The notes below the pieces were generated by a model that saw nothing but the letters and a program-made list of their open reading frames with translations, was not told the DNA's origin and did no database searches. Position numbers and translations under genes: made by a program. Below, piece by piece: positions 1 through 8,726 of a DNA stretch of 64,000 nucleotides. Positions within the stretch are counted from its first letter, which is position 1, and every line of letters starts with the position of its first letter. Origin of the DNA: Sinorhizobium sp. B11. GTDB taxonomy: Bacteria; Pseudomonadota; Alphaproteobacteria; Rhizobiales; Rhizobiaceae. The stretch spans positions 1,426,001-1,490,000 of the forward strand of contig CP091033.1 in assembly GCA_039725955.1 (NCBI GenBank). Direction: 5' to 3'.

Positions 1-440
1 GGCATGAGCCCGATATGGCCGAGCACCGGAACGCCGCGCGCAGCGAGGAAGGAAATTGTCTCGGCCATCTCCTGGCCGCCTTCGAGCTTGAGCGCGTCAC
101 ACCCGGTTTCCTGCAGAACGCGTACGGCATTGCGGTAGGCAAGCTCCTTCGACTCCTGGTAGCTGCCGAAGGGCATATCGACGACCACGCAGGCTCTCGC
201 GACACCACGCATCACCGCCTTGCCATGGGCGATCATCATGTCGAGCGTCACCGCCACGGTGCTGTCCATGCCATAAAGGACCATGCCGAGCGAATCTCCA
301 ACAAGCAGGAGATCACAGTGTTCGTCCAGGAGCCGCGCCATCGGCGTCGTGTAGGCCGTCAAACACACGATCGGCGTGCCGCCCTTCATCGCCCGGATCC
401 GTGATGGCGTCAGGCGCTTTGCGGAACCGACAGCGCTCAT
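1..440 (-). CDS. panB: 3-methyl-2-oxobutanoate hydroxymethyltransferase, 3' end outside window
   Basis: This is the N-terminal ~146 residues of PanB; the rest lies beyond the left edge. PanB transfers a hydroxymethyl group from methylenetetrahydrofolate to alpha-ketoisovalerate, the first committed step of pantothenate synthesis, in the cytoplasm. The translated minus strand shows the family stretches [25 protein letters not shown] and [13 protein letters not shown], including the metal-binding Asp of the GDSLG loop. The ATG at 438-440 overlaps the stop of panC in an ATGA arrangement, so translation is probably coupled and the order is panC-panB. The reading is open to the edge with no sign of damage. 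Confidence 0.95.
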   Translation of the reverse strand, partial: MSAVGSAKRLTPSRIRAMKGGTPIVCLTAYTTPMARLLDEHCDLLLVGDSLGMVLYGMDSTVAVTLDMMIAHGKAVMRGVARACVVVDMPFGSYQESKELAYRNAVRVLQETGCDALKLEGGQEMAETISFLAARGVPVLGHIGLM

Positions 441-1312
441 GATCTCTCCCCCGTTCCAGACGAACCTTTTTTCGCAATCACCCGGTTGTCCAGAAGCTTG
501 GTCGTGCCAATCCGCACGAACAGTGCGACAACCACCGGATCGTCGATTTTCGCGACGTGCTTCAACGTCGAGGCGTCCCTTACAGCGACGACCTCAGGCT
601 TCGCTAAAGCTTCACGCCCGATGAAGTCGACGAGCTTTGCCTCAAGAAGCTGCGGATCGGTCAGGCCTTGGTTGACAAGGCGCTCGGCCTCGTCCAGCGC
701 GCGAGGGACGATGACTGCAGCACGTCGCTGCTCTTCGCTGAGGTAGACATTGCGAGAAGAGAGAGCGAGACCATCGGCATCCCGCACCGTCGGCACGGAA
801 ACGATGCGCACTGGCAGCGCCAGATCGTCTGCCATCCGTTTGATGATGGCAACCTGCTGGTAATCCTTCTCGCCGAAATAGGCGTTGTCTGGCTGTACGA
901 TGTTAAAAAGCTTGCTGACGACAGTGGTCACGCCGGCAAAATGCCCTGGTCGGACGGCACCTTCCAGCTCGCAGCCAAGCTCGGGCACATCAACGACGGT
1001 TTTCATCGGGTGCGGATACATATCCTCGACGCCGGGCGCAAAGAGAATATCGACGCCGGCCTCTTCCAGCATCGCCTGGTCACGTTTCAGATCGCGCGGA
1101 TACCGACTGAGGTCCTCCGTCGGCCCGAACTGGAGCGGATTGACGAAGATCGAGGCAACGACAATCTGGTTCTGAGCGCGGGCTCGCGCGACAAGTTCCA
1201 TATGTCCTTCATGAAGATAGCCCATCGTAGGCACGAAACCGACGTCTCCGCCGTTTGCCTTTGCTGATGCCAGTGCTACGCGCATCGCGTTAATGCTCGA
1301 TAGGACTTGCAT
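437..1312 (-). CDS. panC: Pantothenate synthetase
   Basis: A 291-residue pantoate-beta-alanine ligase, which joins pantoate and beta-alanine with ATP through a pantoyl-adenylate. The nucleotidyltransferase HxGH signature is HEGH at residues 34-37, after the conserved FVPTMGYL strand. The [15 protein letters not shown] loop that closes over ATP appears as [13 protein letters not shown] in the C-terminal half. Length is normal for the family (about 280-300). It overlaps panB by four bases, forming a panCB operon. The upstream 1313-1561 gap probably carries its promoter, but I could not pick out -35/-10 boxes with confidence. Confidence 0.96.
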   Translation of the reverse strand: MQVLSSINAMRVALASAKANGGDVGFVPTMGYLHEGHMELVARARAQNQIVVASIFVNPLQFGPTEDLSRYPRDLKRDQAMLEEAGVDILFAPGVEDMYPHPMKTVVDVPELGCELEGAVRPGHFAGVTTVVSKLFNIVQPDNAYFGEKDYQQVAIIKRMADDLALPVRIVSVPTVRDADGLALSSRNVYLSEEQRRAAVIVPRALDEAERLVNQGLTDPQLLEAKLVDFIGREALAKPEVVAVRDASTLKHVAKIDDPVVVALFVRIGTTKLLDNRVIAKKGSSGTGERS

Positions 1313-1561
1313 ATGCCCTCCTGCCAGCCTTCCTCATGTGGGGGCGGATAGAAGATGCAAGCAGGGCGTCAGGTCAATGGATTCTTTTCGATAAGATCGA
1401 TTAGATGACGAAGGTTCCATCAACGCGTGTTCAATGGTGCCGATCGCAACCGAGGCGGCGGATTTCGGCGCGAACATTCTGCGGGCTCAGAACGGCGCCT
1501 TCCCTGCCATCGACACTTCGGTCGCCGCATATGGGTTCGAACCCGCATCATGTCCGCATAT

Positions 1562-2149
1562 CTAGAGTTCGTACCATATCTTCGGATCATCGCCTGACTG
1601 GATCATCAGCCAGCGAAGATCCGTATCCTTCCAGCCCTTGATCGCATTCGTGCGGTTGTCGAGCACCAGATCGCCGCGATCGGTCTTGACGACCAGAACC
1701 GCGTGACCTTTACCGGCAGGCGTCTTGGTCACGGCGATCCGCAGTGCTTTCGACGACCAGCCCATGGCGATGAGGTGGTCGCGTTTCGTCAACGCGAAAT
1801 CCTCACAATCGCCTGCCTTGACGTTCACCTGCCAGACATCACCCTGCCGTTCGTCCGTCGGACGGATCGAGCGGTTGACCGACGCGTTGATATCGCCAAG
1901 TTGCTTCTCCGCAAGGGGGCTCAAGGGAACTTCGGAAACATCGCCGCGAACCGTACATTCATCCGGATTTCGAGCGCAAAACATCACATGCGCGAAAGGT
2001 GCTGCAGTTCGGCGCTTTTCAGAAATATAGCTGAATACGGGCGCCGTCTTCAGCCCGCGGGCTGCACCGGCAGGACCGTCCGCGCGGGCAGCCTGAACCG
2101 TAAACAGGGATACAAGCGTCGCTACGACAACCACTTCACGCTTCCACAT
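1562..2149 (-). CDS. Exported transglutaminase-like cysteine protease (BTLCP family)
   Basis: A 195-residue protein with an N-terminal signal peptide (hydrophobic core at residues 5-20, likely cut after ARA-D near residue 24). It matches the bacterial transglutaminase-like cysteine proteinase family common in Rhizobiales. The predicted catalytic triad is visible: Cys115 in KAGDCEDFAL, His149 in GKGHAVLV and Asp164 in LVLDNR. In other bacteria family members process surface proteins together with type I secretion (the LapG example), but no LapD or adhesin gene sits nearby, so the substrate is unknown. It is a single gene with no obvious operon partner. Confidence 0.85.
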   Translation of the reverse strand: MWKREVVVVATLVSLFTVQAARADGPAGAARGLKTAPVFSYISEKRRTAAPFAHVMFCARNPDECTVRGDVSEVPLSPLAEKQLGDINASVNRSIRPTDERQGDVWQVNVKAGDCEDFALTKRDHLIAMGWSSKALRIAVTKTPAGKGHAVLVVKTDRGDLVLDNRTNAIKGWKDTDLRWLMIQSGDDPKIWYEL

Positions 2150-2845
2150 CGTCTACCTCTCCGTGTGGTAATTCATCGAACAATGGTGAGGCACGACCAG
2201 CGGTGATGGAGCCCTTTTGGGCATGTCATTCGACGGCTGGGCTCTCGGTCGCAGTCCATATTTCCAGGATGTTTCCGGAGAGGTTCATTTCTCAGAATGC
2301 AATAATTTAGGGGGTTTTCAGGCATTTCCGGTCCCTCAGTCGGAGCAGAGCTGGCGGCATGCGTATCACGACCAGACGCATCGACGCCAACGTCTTAACA
2401 ATTTAAACTAGCGTAACGATACTCCTTTTCAATCGATGCGATAGGTATTAATTTAAAAAAATCATGCGCTCGGCGACAGGAGAGATCGCGCTATAGGCGA
2501 GCGATGACGAAACGAGATCTTATCTCCCGTCGCGGGCTGCATGCTGTTGCAAAAATGGGATCGCGCTTTTAGGGATTTTGACAATCAGGCGCGACTTCAC
2601 GGCCTGGAAGAATTTCCTTCCGGGCCTTCAACCGATTTGTCCGGGCTCGCCCTGAACATCGGATATCAGTAGCCGACCGGGACACCGGCCAGCGACGTGC
2701 GCGACCGTTCTAGTGGATGCGGATTCCGGTATACATCATTCGATGCAGGCTTTCGCAGTCGCGCTATCCCCTTGGGGACACAAAAGAGATACTACCCTTC
2801 TCTGCGTTCTGGCTTCATCTTTCGAAACCAGCCGCTTCGGGACTG
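2150..2845. other. Intergenic stretch, no gene recognised
   Basis: About 700 bases between two leftward genes. Short open frames here have no family resemblance and no convincing ribosome binding sites. An AT-rich block near 2385-2465 stands out from the GC-rich background and could hold promoter elements, but I see no repeat, tRNA or strong hairpin. Confidence 0.5.
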
Positions 2846-3178
2846 CTATCTTTCCCCAATTGGGAATAACAAAAGCATCATTGCGACCAGACCTAGTCCC
2901 GCGCCTAGCATCTGCGACGGAGCAAGACGCTCGTCAAAAACAAAATATGCAATCACGTTGATGAGCAACAGCTGAGCAACGGCGGAAACCGATATTGCAA
3001 GCCCCATTCCGCCCTCTCTCATCAGCCGCACCATGATGAGATTACCCACGCAATAAAGGGCGAGAGACAGGATCAACACAAGAATGCTGTTGGTCGCGAT
3101 ATAGGTGCGCGAAGCGGTCGCCGCGCCCAGGAATGTTGCCATCGCGCCAGCGAGCCAAAGCAGAAATTCTATTCTCAT
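2846..3178 (-). CDS. Small four-helix membrane protein (EamA/SMR-like)
   Basis: A 110-residue protein made almost wholly of hydrophobic segments (four likely transmembrane helices), resembling half-size EamA or small multidrug resistance proteins. The start is set at the ATG at 3176-3178 because a GAAGGT ribosome site precedes it and the hydrophobic sequence begins there; a longer frame adds only an unlikely polar leader. The last helices (QMLGAGLGLVAMMLLLFP) have the typical DMT repeat character. Half-size proteins of this type act as dimers and move small cations, drugs or lipid carriers; the substrate cannot be read from the sequence. Confidence 0.65.
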   Translation of the reverse strand: MRIEFLLWLAGAMATFLGAATASRTYIATNSILVLILSLALYCVGNLIMVRLMREGGMGLAISVSAVAQLLLINVIAYFVFDERLAPSQMLGAGLGLVAMMLLLFPIGER

Positions 3179-3471
3179 CGGTGACCTTCGTTCGTCTTCC
3201 GCAAGCTGCATACAGCTGTCGGCCAAGGATCGCCAGCATTGGATTTCCACTTTACGGACTGGCTGCCCGCCCCCGTCGGACGGTTCCCGGGCATCGCGCC
3301 AAGAGCCCAACCGTCATTCTCGATGCGCAGCGGCAGCCACTCGCCGACAATGTCTTTCAATATTCGCCGGCTGATTGCAGGACTCCAGGAGCGCCTGCGG
3401 TAGAATTTGTCAAAGAGCGCCTCGTTTTGAGTGCCATATACTTCGCATGAAAAACGACCTTCGGTCATCAT
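3175..3471 (-). CDS. Hypothetical short ORF overlapping the membrane protein start
   Basis: This ORF of about 98 codons (from the second of two adjacent ATG codons; a longer frame starts at 3501) ends in an ATGA overlap with the start of the small membrane protein, which is the arrangement expected of translationally coupled genes. I recognise no domain, and the composition (many Arg and Trp, no clear secondary-structure pattern) is not persuasive. It may be a non-coding shadow or a decayed gene. It is listed only because of the overlap. Confidence 0.25.
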   Translation of the reverse strand: MMTEGRFSCEVYGTQNEALFDKFYRRRSWSPAISRRILKDIVGEWLPLRIENDGWALGAMPGNRPTGAGSQSVKWKSNAGDPWPTAVCSLRKTNEGHR

Positions 3472-3636
3472 CGCGACAGTTGGCGATCCACGGCGGTCCA
3501 TTCCTCCCGGCCCGCTACGTCAGCTGTTCCCCTCTGGAGGTTTTTTGACCTTCACACCTAAAGGCCCGGCCCTACGCTCGCGGCCTCTTTTTTTGCTCAC
3601 CAGGCGACAGCCCCCGTTAGGGTTTGATCAAGCCTG

Positions 3637-4638
3637 TCAGCTTCTGGTCGGCGCTCGAACGTGGCCCGGCGGCGTATCATGAAGTCGTCTCCAGGCCCGT
3701 CGAAACTGGCGAGCTGACGAAAAGCCGATGCGTTCAGCGACGTTTTCCATATCGAGCCTCGAGCCGGTGATGAGTTCTCTTGCGAGCACAATTCGCATGC
3801 GGTTGACATAGTCGGTCACACTCATGCCGGTGTGCTCGTTGAAAAGCCGTGACAAATTGCGCGGGCTCGTCGCGGCGATCTTGGCGAGCGTCTCAACGGA
3901 CCAGTTTTGCGAGGGGTCGGCGCCGACGGCATCCTGGGCTCTGTGGATTGCCGGATGGAGATGATTTCGCCCTTCCAGCCACGGCGACAACTGAGGATCA
4001 CCGCCAGCCCGCCGGAGATAGATGACCAGAGTGCGTGCTACGGCAAGCGACACAGCATGACCGACCTCTTTTGCGACCACCGCAAGCATGAGATCGATCC
4101 CCGCGGTGACGCCCGCACTGGTCAGCCGCTCACCATCCTCGACATAGAGCCGGTTCTCGCGGACGCGGGCGGTCGGAGCAAGTCGGACGAGTTCCTGGAG
4201 CATGGAATGGTGGGTCGTGCATTCATAGCCCTCGAGCAGTCCCGCCCGCGCCGCAAGCAAGGCACCCGAACAGATCGTCGCGAGGCGGATGCCAGGCCGA
4301 ACGGTCCCCCTTAGCCATTCAACGATCTCTGCCTCAAGGGCCGCATCTCCCGGTCCGCTTTCGACCGATCCGGCAAGCGGTTCATCCACCGCACCGGAAA
4401 CAATAAGAAGCGCGTCGTCGGGCAAACGTACCGGAAGCGGAGAAATCTTGGCGAGGTCGAGGCCGGTCGAACTTCGCACCTCAGCGGCAGGTCCGATGTA
4501 GCTCGGCACGAACTCTGTCGATCCCTGCTCGAGGTTGGCTCTGCGCAAGACTTCCATCGGACCTGCGATATCGAGCAGGAGCGCCCGCGGCGGCACGACC
4601 ACGAAAACCGGGATGATGCGCCGGGGGCCATCCACCAT
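3637..4638 (-). CDS. GlxA-family transcriptional regulator (DJ-1/PfpI plus AraC domains)
   Basis: A 333-residue regulator. The N-terminal ~190 residues form a class I amidotransferase-like (DJ-1/PfpI) domain, seen in LLLDIAGPMEVLRRAN and the nucleophile-elbow region ATICSGALLAARAG. The C-terminal ~110 residues are an AraC DNA-binding domain ending in the second helix-turn-helix, VAERIGFSSARQFRRAW. The start at 4636-4638 is chosen because it forms a TAATG overlap with the stop of the hydrolase upstream, so the two are co-translated. GlxA regulators often respond to amino acids or quaternary amines (GbdR, CdhR and ArgR are members). The ligand here is unknown; the neighbouring cysteine hydrolase is the natural candidate target. 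Confidence 0.88.
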   Translation of the reverse strand: MVDGPRRIIPVFVVVPPRALLLDIAGPMEVLRRANLEQGSTEFVPSYIGPAAEVRSSTGLDLAKISPLPVRLPDDALLIVSGAVDEPLAGSVESGPGDAALEAEIVEWLRGTVRPGIRLATICSGALLAARAGLLEGYECTTHHSMLQELVRLAPTARVRENRLYVEDGERLTSAGVTAGIDLMLAVVAKEVGHAVSLAVARTLVIYLRRAGGDPQLSPWLEGRNHLHPAIHRAQDAVGADPSQNWSVETLAKIAATSPRNLSRLFNEHTGMSVTDYVNRMRIVLARELITGSRLDMENVAERIGFSSARQFRRAWRRLHDTPPGHVRAPTRS

Positions 4639-5201
4639 TACGCGGCCGCTCGTGCTGAAAGTCCGTTGAGCACCTGCTCTACAGTAACGATACGGGCAAA
4701 ACGATCGGCAAGGACCAACTCCGTGCGCGCCCTGATCTCGGCGGCACTCCATTCGCGACCCGACCTATCGGTCATCGGAAAGGTCAATGTCGCCTCGCCG
4801 ACATAGTCGACCTCGTAACCGAGATCGGAGGCGTGCCTTGCCGTCGTCTCACAGCACTGCTCGGTGCGGATGCCGGAGACAATGACGCGCCGGATATGGT
4901 TTTCAGTCAGCCAGACGTCCAGGCCACTGCCGACAAGCGCGCTGTGGCGGCGCTTGCGAAACACCGCATCCGCCTCAATCTGAAGCGGCGCCAGCGGGCG
5001 GACGAAGCCCGAACCTTCAGAGAAAACGCCTGCCTCCTCGACGTGAAATATCTGGACGACCGGAAGAGCGGCCCTTTTCGCGCCATCGATCAGCGCTTGC
5101 TGGGACGCGATATAAAGCCCGACCTCATCTTCACGAAAATAGGGTCGATGACGGAAGGATTCCTGGGCGTCGATGACTAGGAGTACGGTATCTGCGGACA
5201 T
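4638..5201 (-). CDS. Isochorismatase-family cysteine hydrolase
   Basis: A 187-residue cytoplasmic hydrolase. The family triad is visible: Asp11 in LLVIDAQESF, Lys83 in AVFRKRRHSAL and Cys116 in GIRTEQCCETTARHA. Members hydrolyse C-N bonds in nicotinamide, N-carbamoylsarcosine, ureidoacrylate and similar compounds. The start at 5199-5201 has GGAG about eight bases upstream and puts LLVID at the usual distance from the N terminus. It is first in a two-gene operon with the GlxA regulator. A sarcosine- or amine-related substrate would fit the betaine genes to the right, but that is inference from location only. Confidence 0.87.
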   Translation of the reverse strand: MSADTVLLVIDAQESFRHRPYFREDEVGLYIASQQALIDGAKRAALPVVQIFHVEEAGVFSEGSGFVRPLAPLQIEADAVFRKRRHSALVGSGLDVWLTENHIRRVIVSGIRTEQCCETTARHASDLGYEVDYVGEATLTFPMTDRSGREWSAAEIRARTELVLADRFARIVTVEQVLNGLSARAAA

Positions 5202-5287
5202 TTGGTTATCTCCAAGGATGGGCATGAAGACATTCTATCGAGAGGAGCATACTGCGAAATGCCGATTGCGGACAGATAGGGGACAGA

Positions 5288-5575
5288 TCACGCCAACATG
5301 ATGCATGCCCTGATCGCTCGGTCCATCGCTGTCATGATGGCGAGGAAAAGCGCCATGATCATCAGCACGACGAGAAGCTGGGTGACGATGCGGCCGGCGC
5401 CGATCAGGCCGCCTGGCGCTTCGGCGGCACCGGTGCCGTCTACGATCCCGGGTGCCAGCATGCTCGTATGACCAGGCACGCCCTGCAAGGCGAAGGGAAC
5501 GAGGAAGAAGAACAGGCAGCAGCGCAAACCTTGAGGCCAGGTAGACTCACAAAAGCCAGGCCCACGGTTAGGAGC
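5288..5575 (-). pseudogene. Remnant of an APC-type amino-acid permease
   Basis: The minus strand encodes a fragment with the hydrophobic, Gly-rich run FALQGVPGHTSMLAPGIVDG, then a membrane helix (LLVVLMIMALFLAIMTAM) that looks like the middle of an amino-acid permease. It then runs into an unrelated short tail and a stop. Upstream residues that would continue the permease (LAFVSLPGL) are readable in a different frame near 5540-5560, so the fragment is both frameshifted and cut at each end. It follows the demethylase gene directly. A short real membrane protein is a less likely explanation. Confidence 0.55.
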
Positions 5576-7672
5576 TTAAAACAACGAACATAACCTCAGA
5601 GCATCGTAGACGGCCGCATGGATGTTGCGGCTGGAAACCGCGTCGCCGATACGCACGAGGTCAAAATGCCCCTCGCTATTGCGTTGTGGCAGCGGTGGCC
5701 GACGATTGATCAGGGCGGAATAATCCACGGCACCAACATTTCGTGAAATCGGCTTCAGTGCGAGATAGAGCCCGTCATTGGCAAGCGTGCCATGTTCGAC
5801 AACGACCTGAGAGACACGCCGCTCCCACTCTACGCCGTCCGCGAAATCCGATCCGAGCATGGCGACAAGGGCATTGCCGTCGCGGCGAACGGATTTGAGC
5901 CGCGTGTTGATGGTAACCCTGACGTTGCGTTCGGCGAAGGCACGGGCATAAGGCACATGATTCATGCCGCCCATATCAGGCGCGAAGAAGCGTTCGGGGG
6001 AGACGAGCTCGAGTTCGGCACCGCTTCTGGCAATCACCTCAGCCGCCGACATTCCCGGATGTCCGCCATTGTCATCGAAGAGCAGTACCGTGTCGGCGAT
6101 CCTGGCGCCGCCGGCGAGGATTTCCCAGGAAGAAGTCACCAGCTCGTCGCCTGCATCGAGTTCTGGCTGCTGCGCAATGCCACCGGTCGCGATGACAACG
6201 AGATTGGGTTCAAGAGCAAGGATATCACCTGCCTCGGCGTAGACGTCATAGTGCATGCGAACACCCAGCCGCTCGAGTTCCGCCAGCCGCCAGTCGATAA
6301 TGCCTACCATCTCCTTGCGCCGGGGATTTCGGATGAGCAGATTGACCTGTCCGCCGGCCTTTCCCGTCGCTTCCAGAACATCCACCTGATGACCACGCTC
6401 CGCAAGCACGCGAGCGGCCTCGAGGCCGGCCGGCCCCGCACCGACCACGACGGCCTTGCGGCGGATCTCCGCCTTGGGGATCTCGTGCGGGATTTCCCCT
6501 TCACGACCGGTCGCGGCATTGTGGATACAGAGTGCCTCCCCGCCTTCATAGATCCGGTCGAGACAGTAGGTAGCGCCGACGCAGGGCCGGATGCGTGCCT
6601 CCTCGCCGCTCTCGATCTTTCGCACTATATGCGGGTCGGCGATATGGGCGCGCGTCATGCCGACCATGTCGAGCTTACCCTCGGCGATCGCATGACGGGC
6701 GGTTGCTACGTCACCGATGCGCGCGGCGTGGAAGACGGGGAACTTGGTTATCGCCCTCACTTCGCCGGCAAAATCGAGATGCGGGGCAGATGCCATGCCC
6801 TGGATCGGGATGACCTTGTTGAGCGCGACATCGCTGTCGATATGACCGCGAATGATATTGAGGAAATCGATATCGCCGGACCGGGCAAATCGTGAAGCGA
6901 TCTCTATGCCTTCCTGCCGCGATAGTCCCTTCTCCCAGTCCTCGTCGGCGACAAGGCGCATGCCGACGATGAAATCCGGCCCGACGGCTTCGCGCACCGC
7001 CTGCGTGACCATGACAGAAAAACGCATGCGGTTGTCGAGCGATCCGCCGAATTCATCTTCACGCCGGTTGGTTGCCGGCGACCAGAAACCATCGAGCAGA
7101 TGGCCGTAAGCTTCGATCTCGATACCATCGAGGCCGGCTTCCTGCATGCGCTGCGCGGCGCTTGCGTAATCGGCCACGATACGCTCGATGTCCCAGTCTT
7201 CCACCTCTTTCGGGAAGGCGCGGTGCGCCGGCTCGCGGATCGGCGAGGCCGCCAGAACGGGCAGCCAGTCGCCCTTGTTCCAGCTTGTACGGCGACCGAG
7301 ATGGGTGAGTTGGATCATGACCGCCGCGCCGAACTCGTGACAGTCGTCGGCAAGTCTCTTCAACCAGGGCACGATCTCGTCGCGATAGGCGTGGAGATTG
7401 CCGAAGGACGGCGGGGAGTCAGGCGAGACGACCGCCGATCCCGCCGTCATGGTCAATGCGATGCCCCCTCTCGCCTTTTCCCTGTGATAGAGCCGATAGC
7501 GATCCGTCGGCATGCCGTTTTCCGAATAAGCCGGCTCGTGAGCGGTCGACATGACGCGGTTTTTCAGCGTCAGGTGCTTGAGCCGAAACGGCTGCAGCAG
7601 GGGGTCTTTGGAGAACATGTCCGCACTCGTTGCTTGGGTGGGAGTGGCAATCGAAGCGCTATTCTGACCCAT
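5576..7672 (-). CDS. Old-Yellow-Enzyme/TMADH-type N-demethylase
   Basis: A 698-residue flavoprotein of the trimethylamine dehydrogenase type. It has an N-terminal FMN-binding OYE barrel (FRLKHLTLKNRVMST, then MIQLTHLGRR and GIEIEAYGHLLDGFWSP), an iron-sulfur loop (RPCVGATYCLDRIYEGG) and a C-terminal NAD/FAD-type Rossmann part with VVVGAGPAGLEAARVLAERG. Relatives include N-methylproline demethylase StcD and dimethylglycine demethylase DgcA. Next to carnitine and betaine genes a dimethylglycine or similar N-methyl substrate is attractive but unproven. The start is uncertain: 7672 has an AGGCGG-like site, and a second ATG at 7618 lies closer to the conserved core. One cysteine of the usual four in the iron-sulfur loop reads as Ala. 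Confidence 0.85.
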   Translation of the reverse strand: MGQNSASIATPTQATSADMFSKDPLLQPFRLKHLTLKNRVMSTAHEPAYSENGMPTDRYRLYHREKARGGIALTMTAGSAVVSPDSPPSFGNLHAYRDEIVPWLKRLADDCHEFGAAVMIQLTHLGRRTSWNKGDWLPVLAASPIREPAHRAFPKEVEDWDIERIVADYASAAQRMQEAGLDGIEIEAYGHLLDGFWSPATNRREDEFGGSLDNRMRFSVMVTQAVREAVGPDFIVGMRLVADEDWEKGLSRQEGIEIASRFARSGDIDFLNIIRGHIDSDVALNKVIPIQGMASAPHLDFAGEVRAITKFPVFHAARIGDVATARHAIAEGKLDMVGMTRAHIADPHIVRKIESGEEARIRPCVGATYCLDRIYEGGEALCIHNAATGREGEIPHEIPKAEIRRKAVVVGAGPAGLEAARVLAERGHQVDVLEATGKAGGQVNLLIRNPRRKEMVGIIDWRLAELERLGVRMHYDVYAEAGDILALEPNLVVIATGGIAQQPELDAGDELVTSSWEILAGGARIADTVLLFDDNGGHPGMSAAEVIARSGAELELVSPERFFAPDMGGMNHVPYARAFAERNVRVTINTRLKSVRRDGNALVAMLGSDFADGVEWERRVSQVVVEHGTLANDGLYLALKPISRNVGAVDYSALINRRPPLPQRNSEGHFDLVRIGDAVSSRNIHAAVYDALRLCSLF

Positions 7673-7707
7673 GCCGCCTGAAATGACGATCCGATCGGCG
7701 TCGCTTT

Positions 7708-8613
7708 CTAGCCGGGATGCGTCCGCCGGCTGCGGCTGAGGTCGACGGCGGTATGCCAGAGAACGGCTGCGAAGATGATGGCGCCGCCGAAGAAGGTGGC
7801 GACTGGCGGTTGCTCGGAGAACAGAAGCCAGACCCAGAACGGGGTCAGCACGATCTCCATCGTCCCGATCAACGCAGCTTCGGCCGGCGGCATTCGCCTG
7901 GCCCCGGCCAGGAAGAGCACAAGCGCCAGCGAAAAATTGGTAGCACCGAAAGCAGCAAGCACGATCCAATTGTGAAGATCAAGGGAGCCGACCGAGCCGA
8001 ATGGAGCGAAGATGACGAGTGTGAGGAAGGCGCTGACAACAGTCGGCGGCAGGCTCGGCACTTCAGGATTGATGCGCGGGATGATGATGACGAGCGCGAA
8101 GGAAACCGTCATGCCAAGCGCCAGCAGGTCGCCGACCCCGGTGCCACCGCCGATCGACGAGGCGACGATGACCACAACACCCAGAAGAGAAATGCCCCCG
8201 GCAATCAGCGTGCGCCTTCCGACACCCTCTTTCAGGATGATCCATCCGAACAGAGCGGCGATAAAGGGTGCGGTCGAATAGATCATCGTCACATTCGCGA
8301 CGCTGGTCATATAGAGCGCGCCGATGAAGCAGCCCTGGCTGACTGTCTGGCAGACAATCATTGCCAGGCCGGACGGATGCAGGACCGAACGCCATTGCTT
8401 TCGTGATATCCCGCCTTCGAGGAACAGGCAGGGGATCAGCAGGAACAACCCGCCGAACAGCGAGCGCCAGGCGATCGCTGTCCAGACGTCTGTCGTCAGG
8501 AGCCGCGAGTAGACCCCGCTGGCACTCCAGGCAAGTGTCGCCGCGATGACGAGAAGGATGCCCTTCTCGCGCTCGCCGGCACCGAGGCGCCTGGCCGGAT
8601 GGTCAATGGTCAC
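7708..8613 (-). CDS. EamA/DMT-family transporter
   Basis: About 301 residues with ten predicted membrane helices in two EamA repeats, beginning ILLVIAATLAWSASGVYSRLL and again around FSLALVLFLAGARRMPPAEAAL. The drug/metabolite transporter family exports amino acids, drugs or metabolites across the inner membrane. The start is placed at the GTG at 8611-8613, just ahead of the first helix; no clear ribosome site is visible, and a TTG at 8667 would add a non-conserved leader. It is transcribed away from the adjacent LysR gene, the usual layout for a regulator controlling an exporter. It lies 35 bases ahead of the demethylase and may be co-transcribed with it. Confidence 0.85.
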   Translation of the reverse strand: MTIDHPARRLGAGEREKGILLVIAATLAWSASGVYSRLLTTDVWTAIAWRSLFGGLFLLIPCLFLEGGISRKQWRSVLHPSGLAMIVCQTVSQGCFIGALYMTSVANVTMIYSTAPFIAALFGWIILKEGVGRRTLIAGGISLLGVVVIVASSIGGGTGVGDLLALGMTVSFALVIIIPRINPEVPSLPPTVVSAFLTLVIFAPFGSVGSLDLHNWIVLAAFGATNFSLALVLFLAGARRMPPAEAALIGTMEIVLTPFWVWLLFSEQPPVATFFGGAIIFAAVLWHTAVDLSRSRRTHPG

Positions 8614-8726
8614 GCAAGTTAGTCTCGAAGGAGGAAAGTCGAACGCACCTCCTTTCTGCACCCGCAATTGACATCAGACAAACGAATAGTAGAGATGGAT
8701 GTCATCGATTTTTTCTATGGCTGTCC

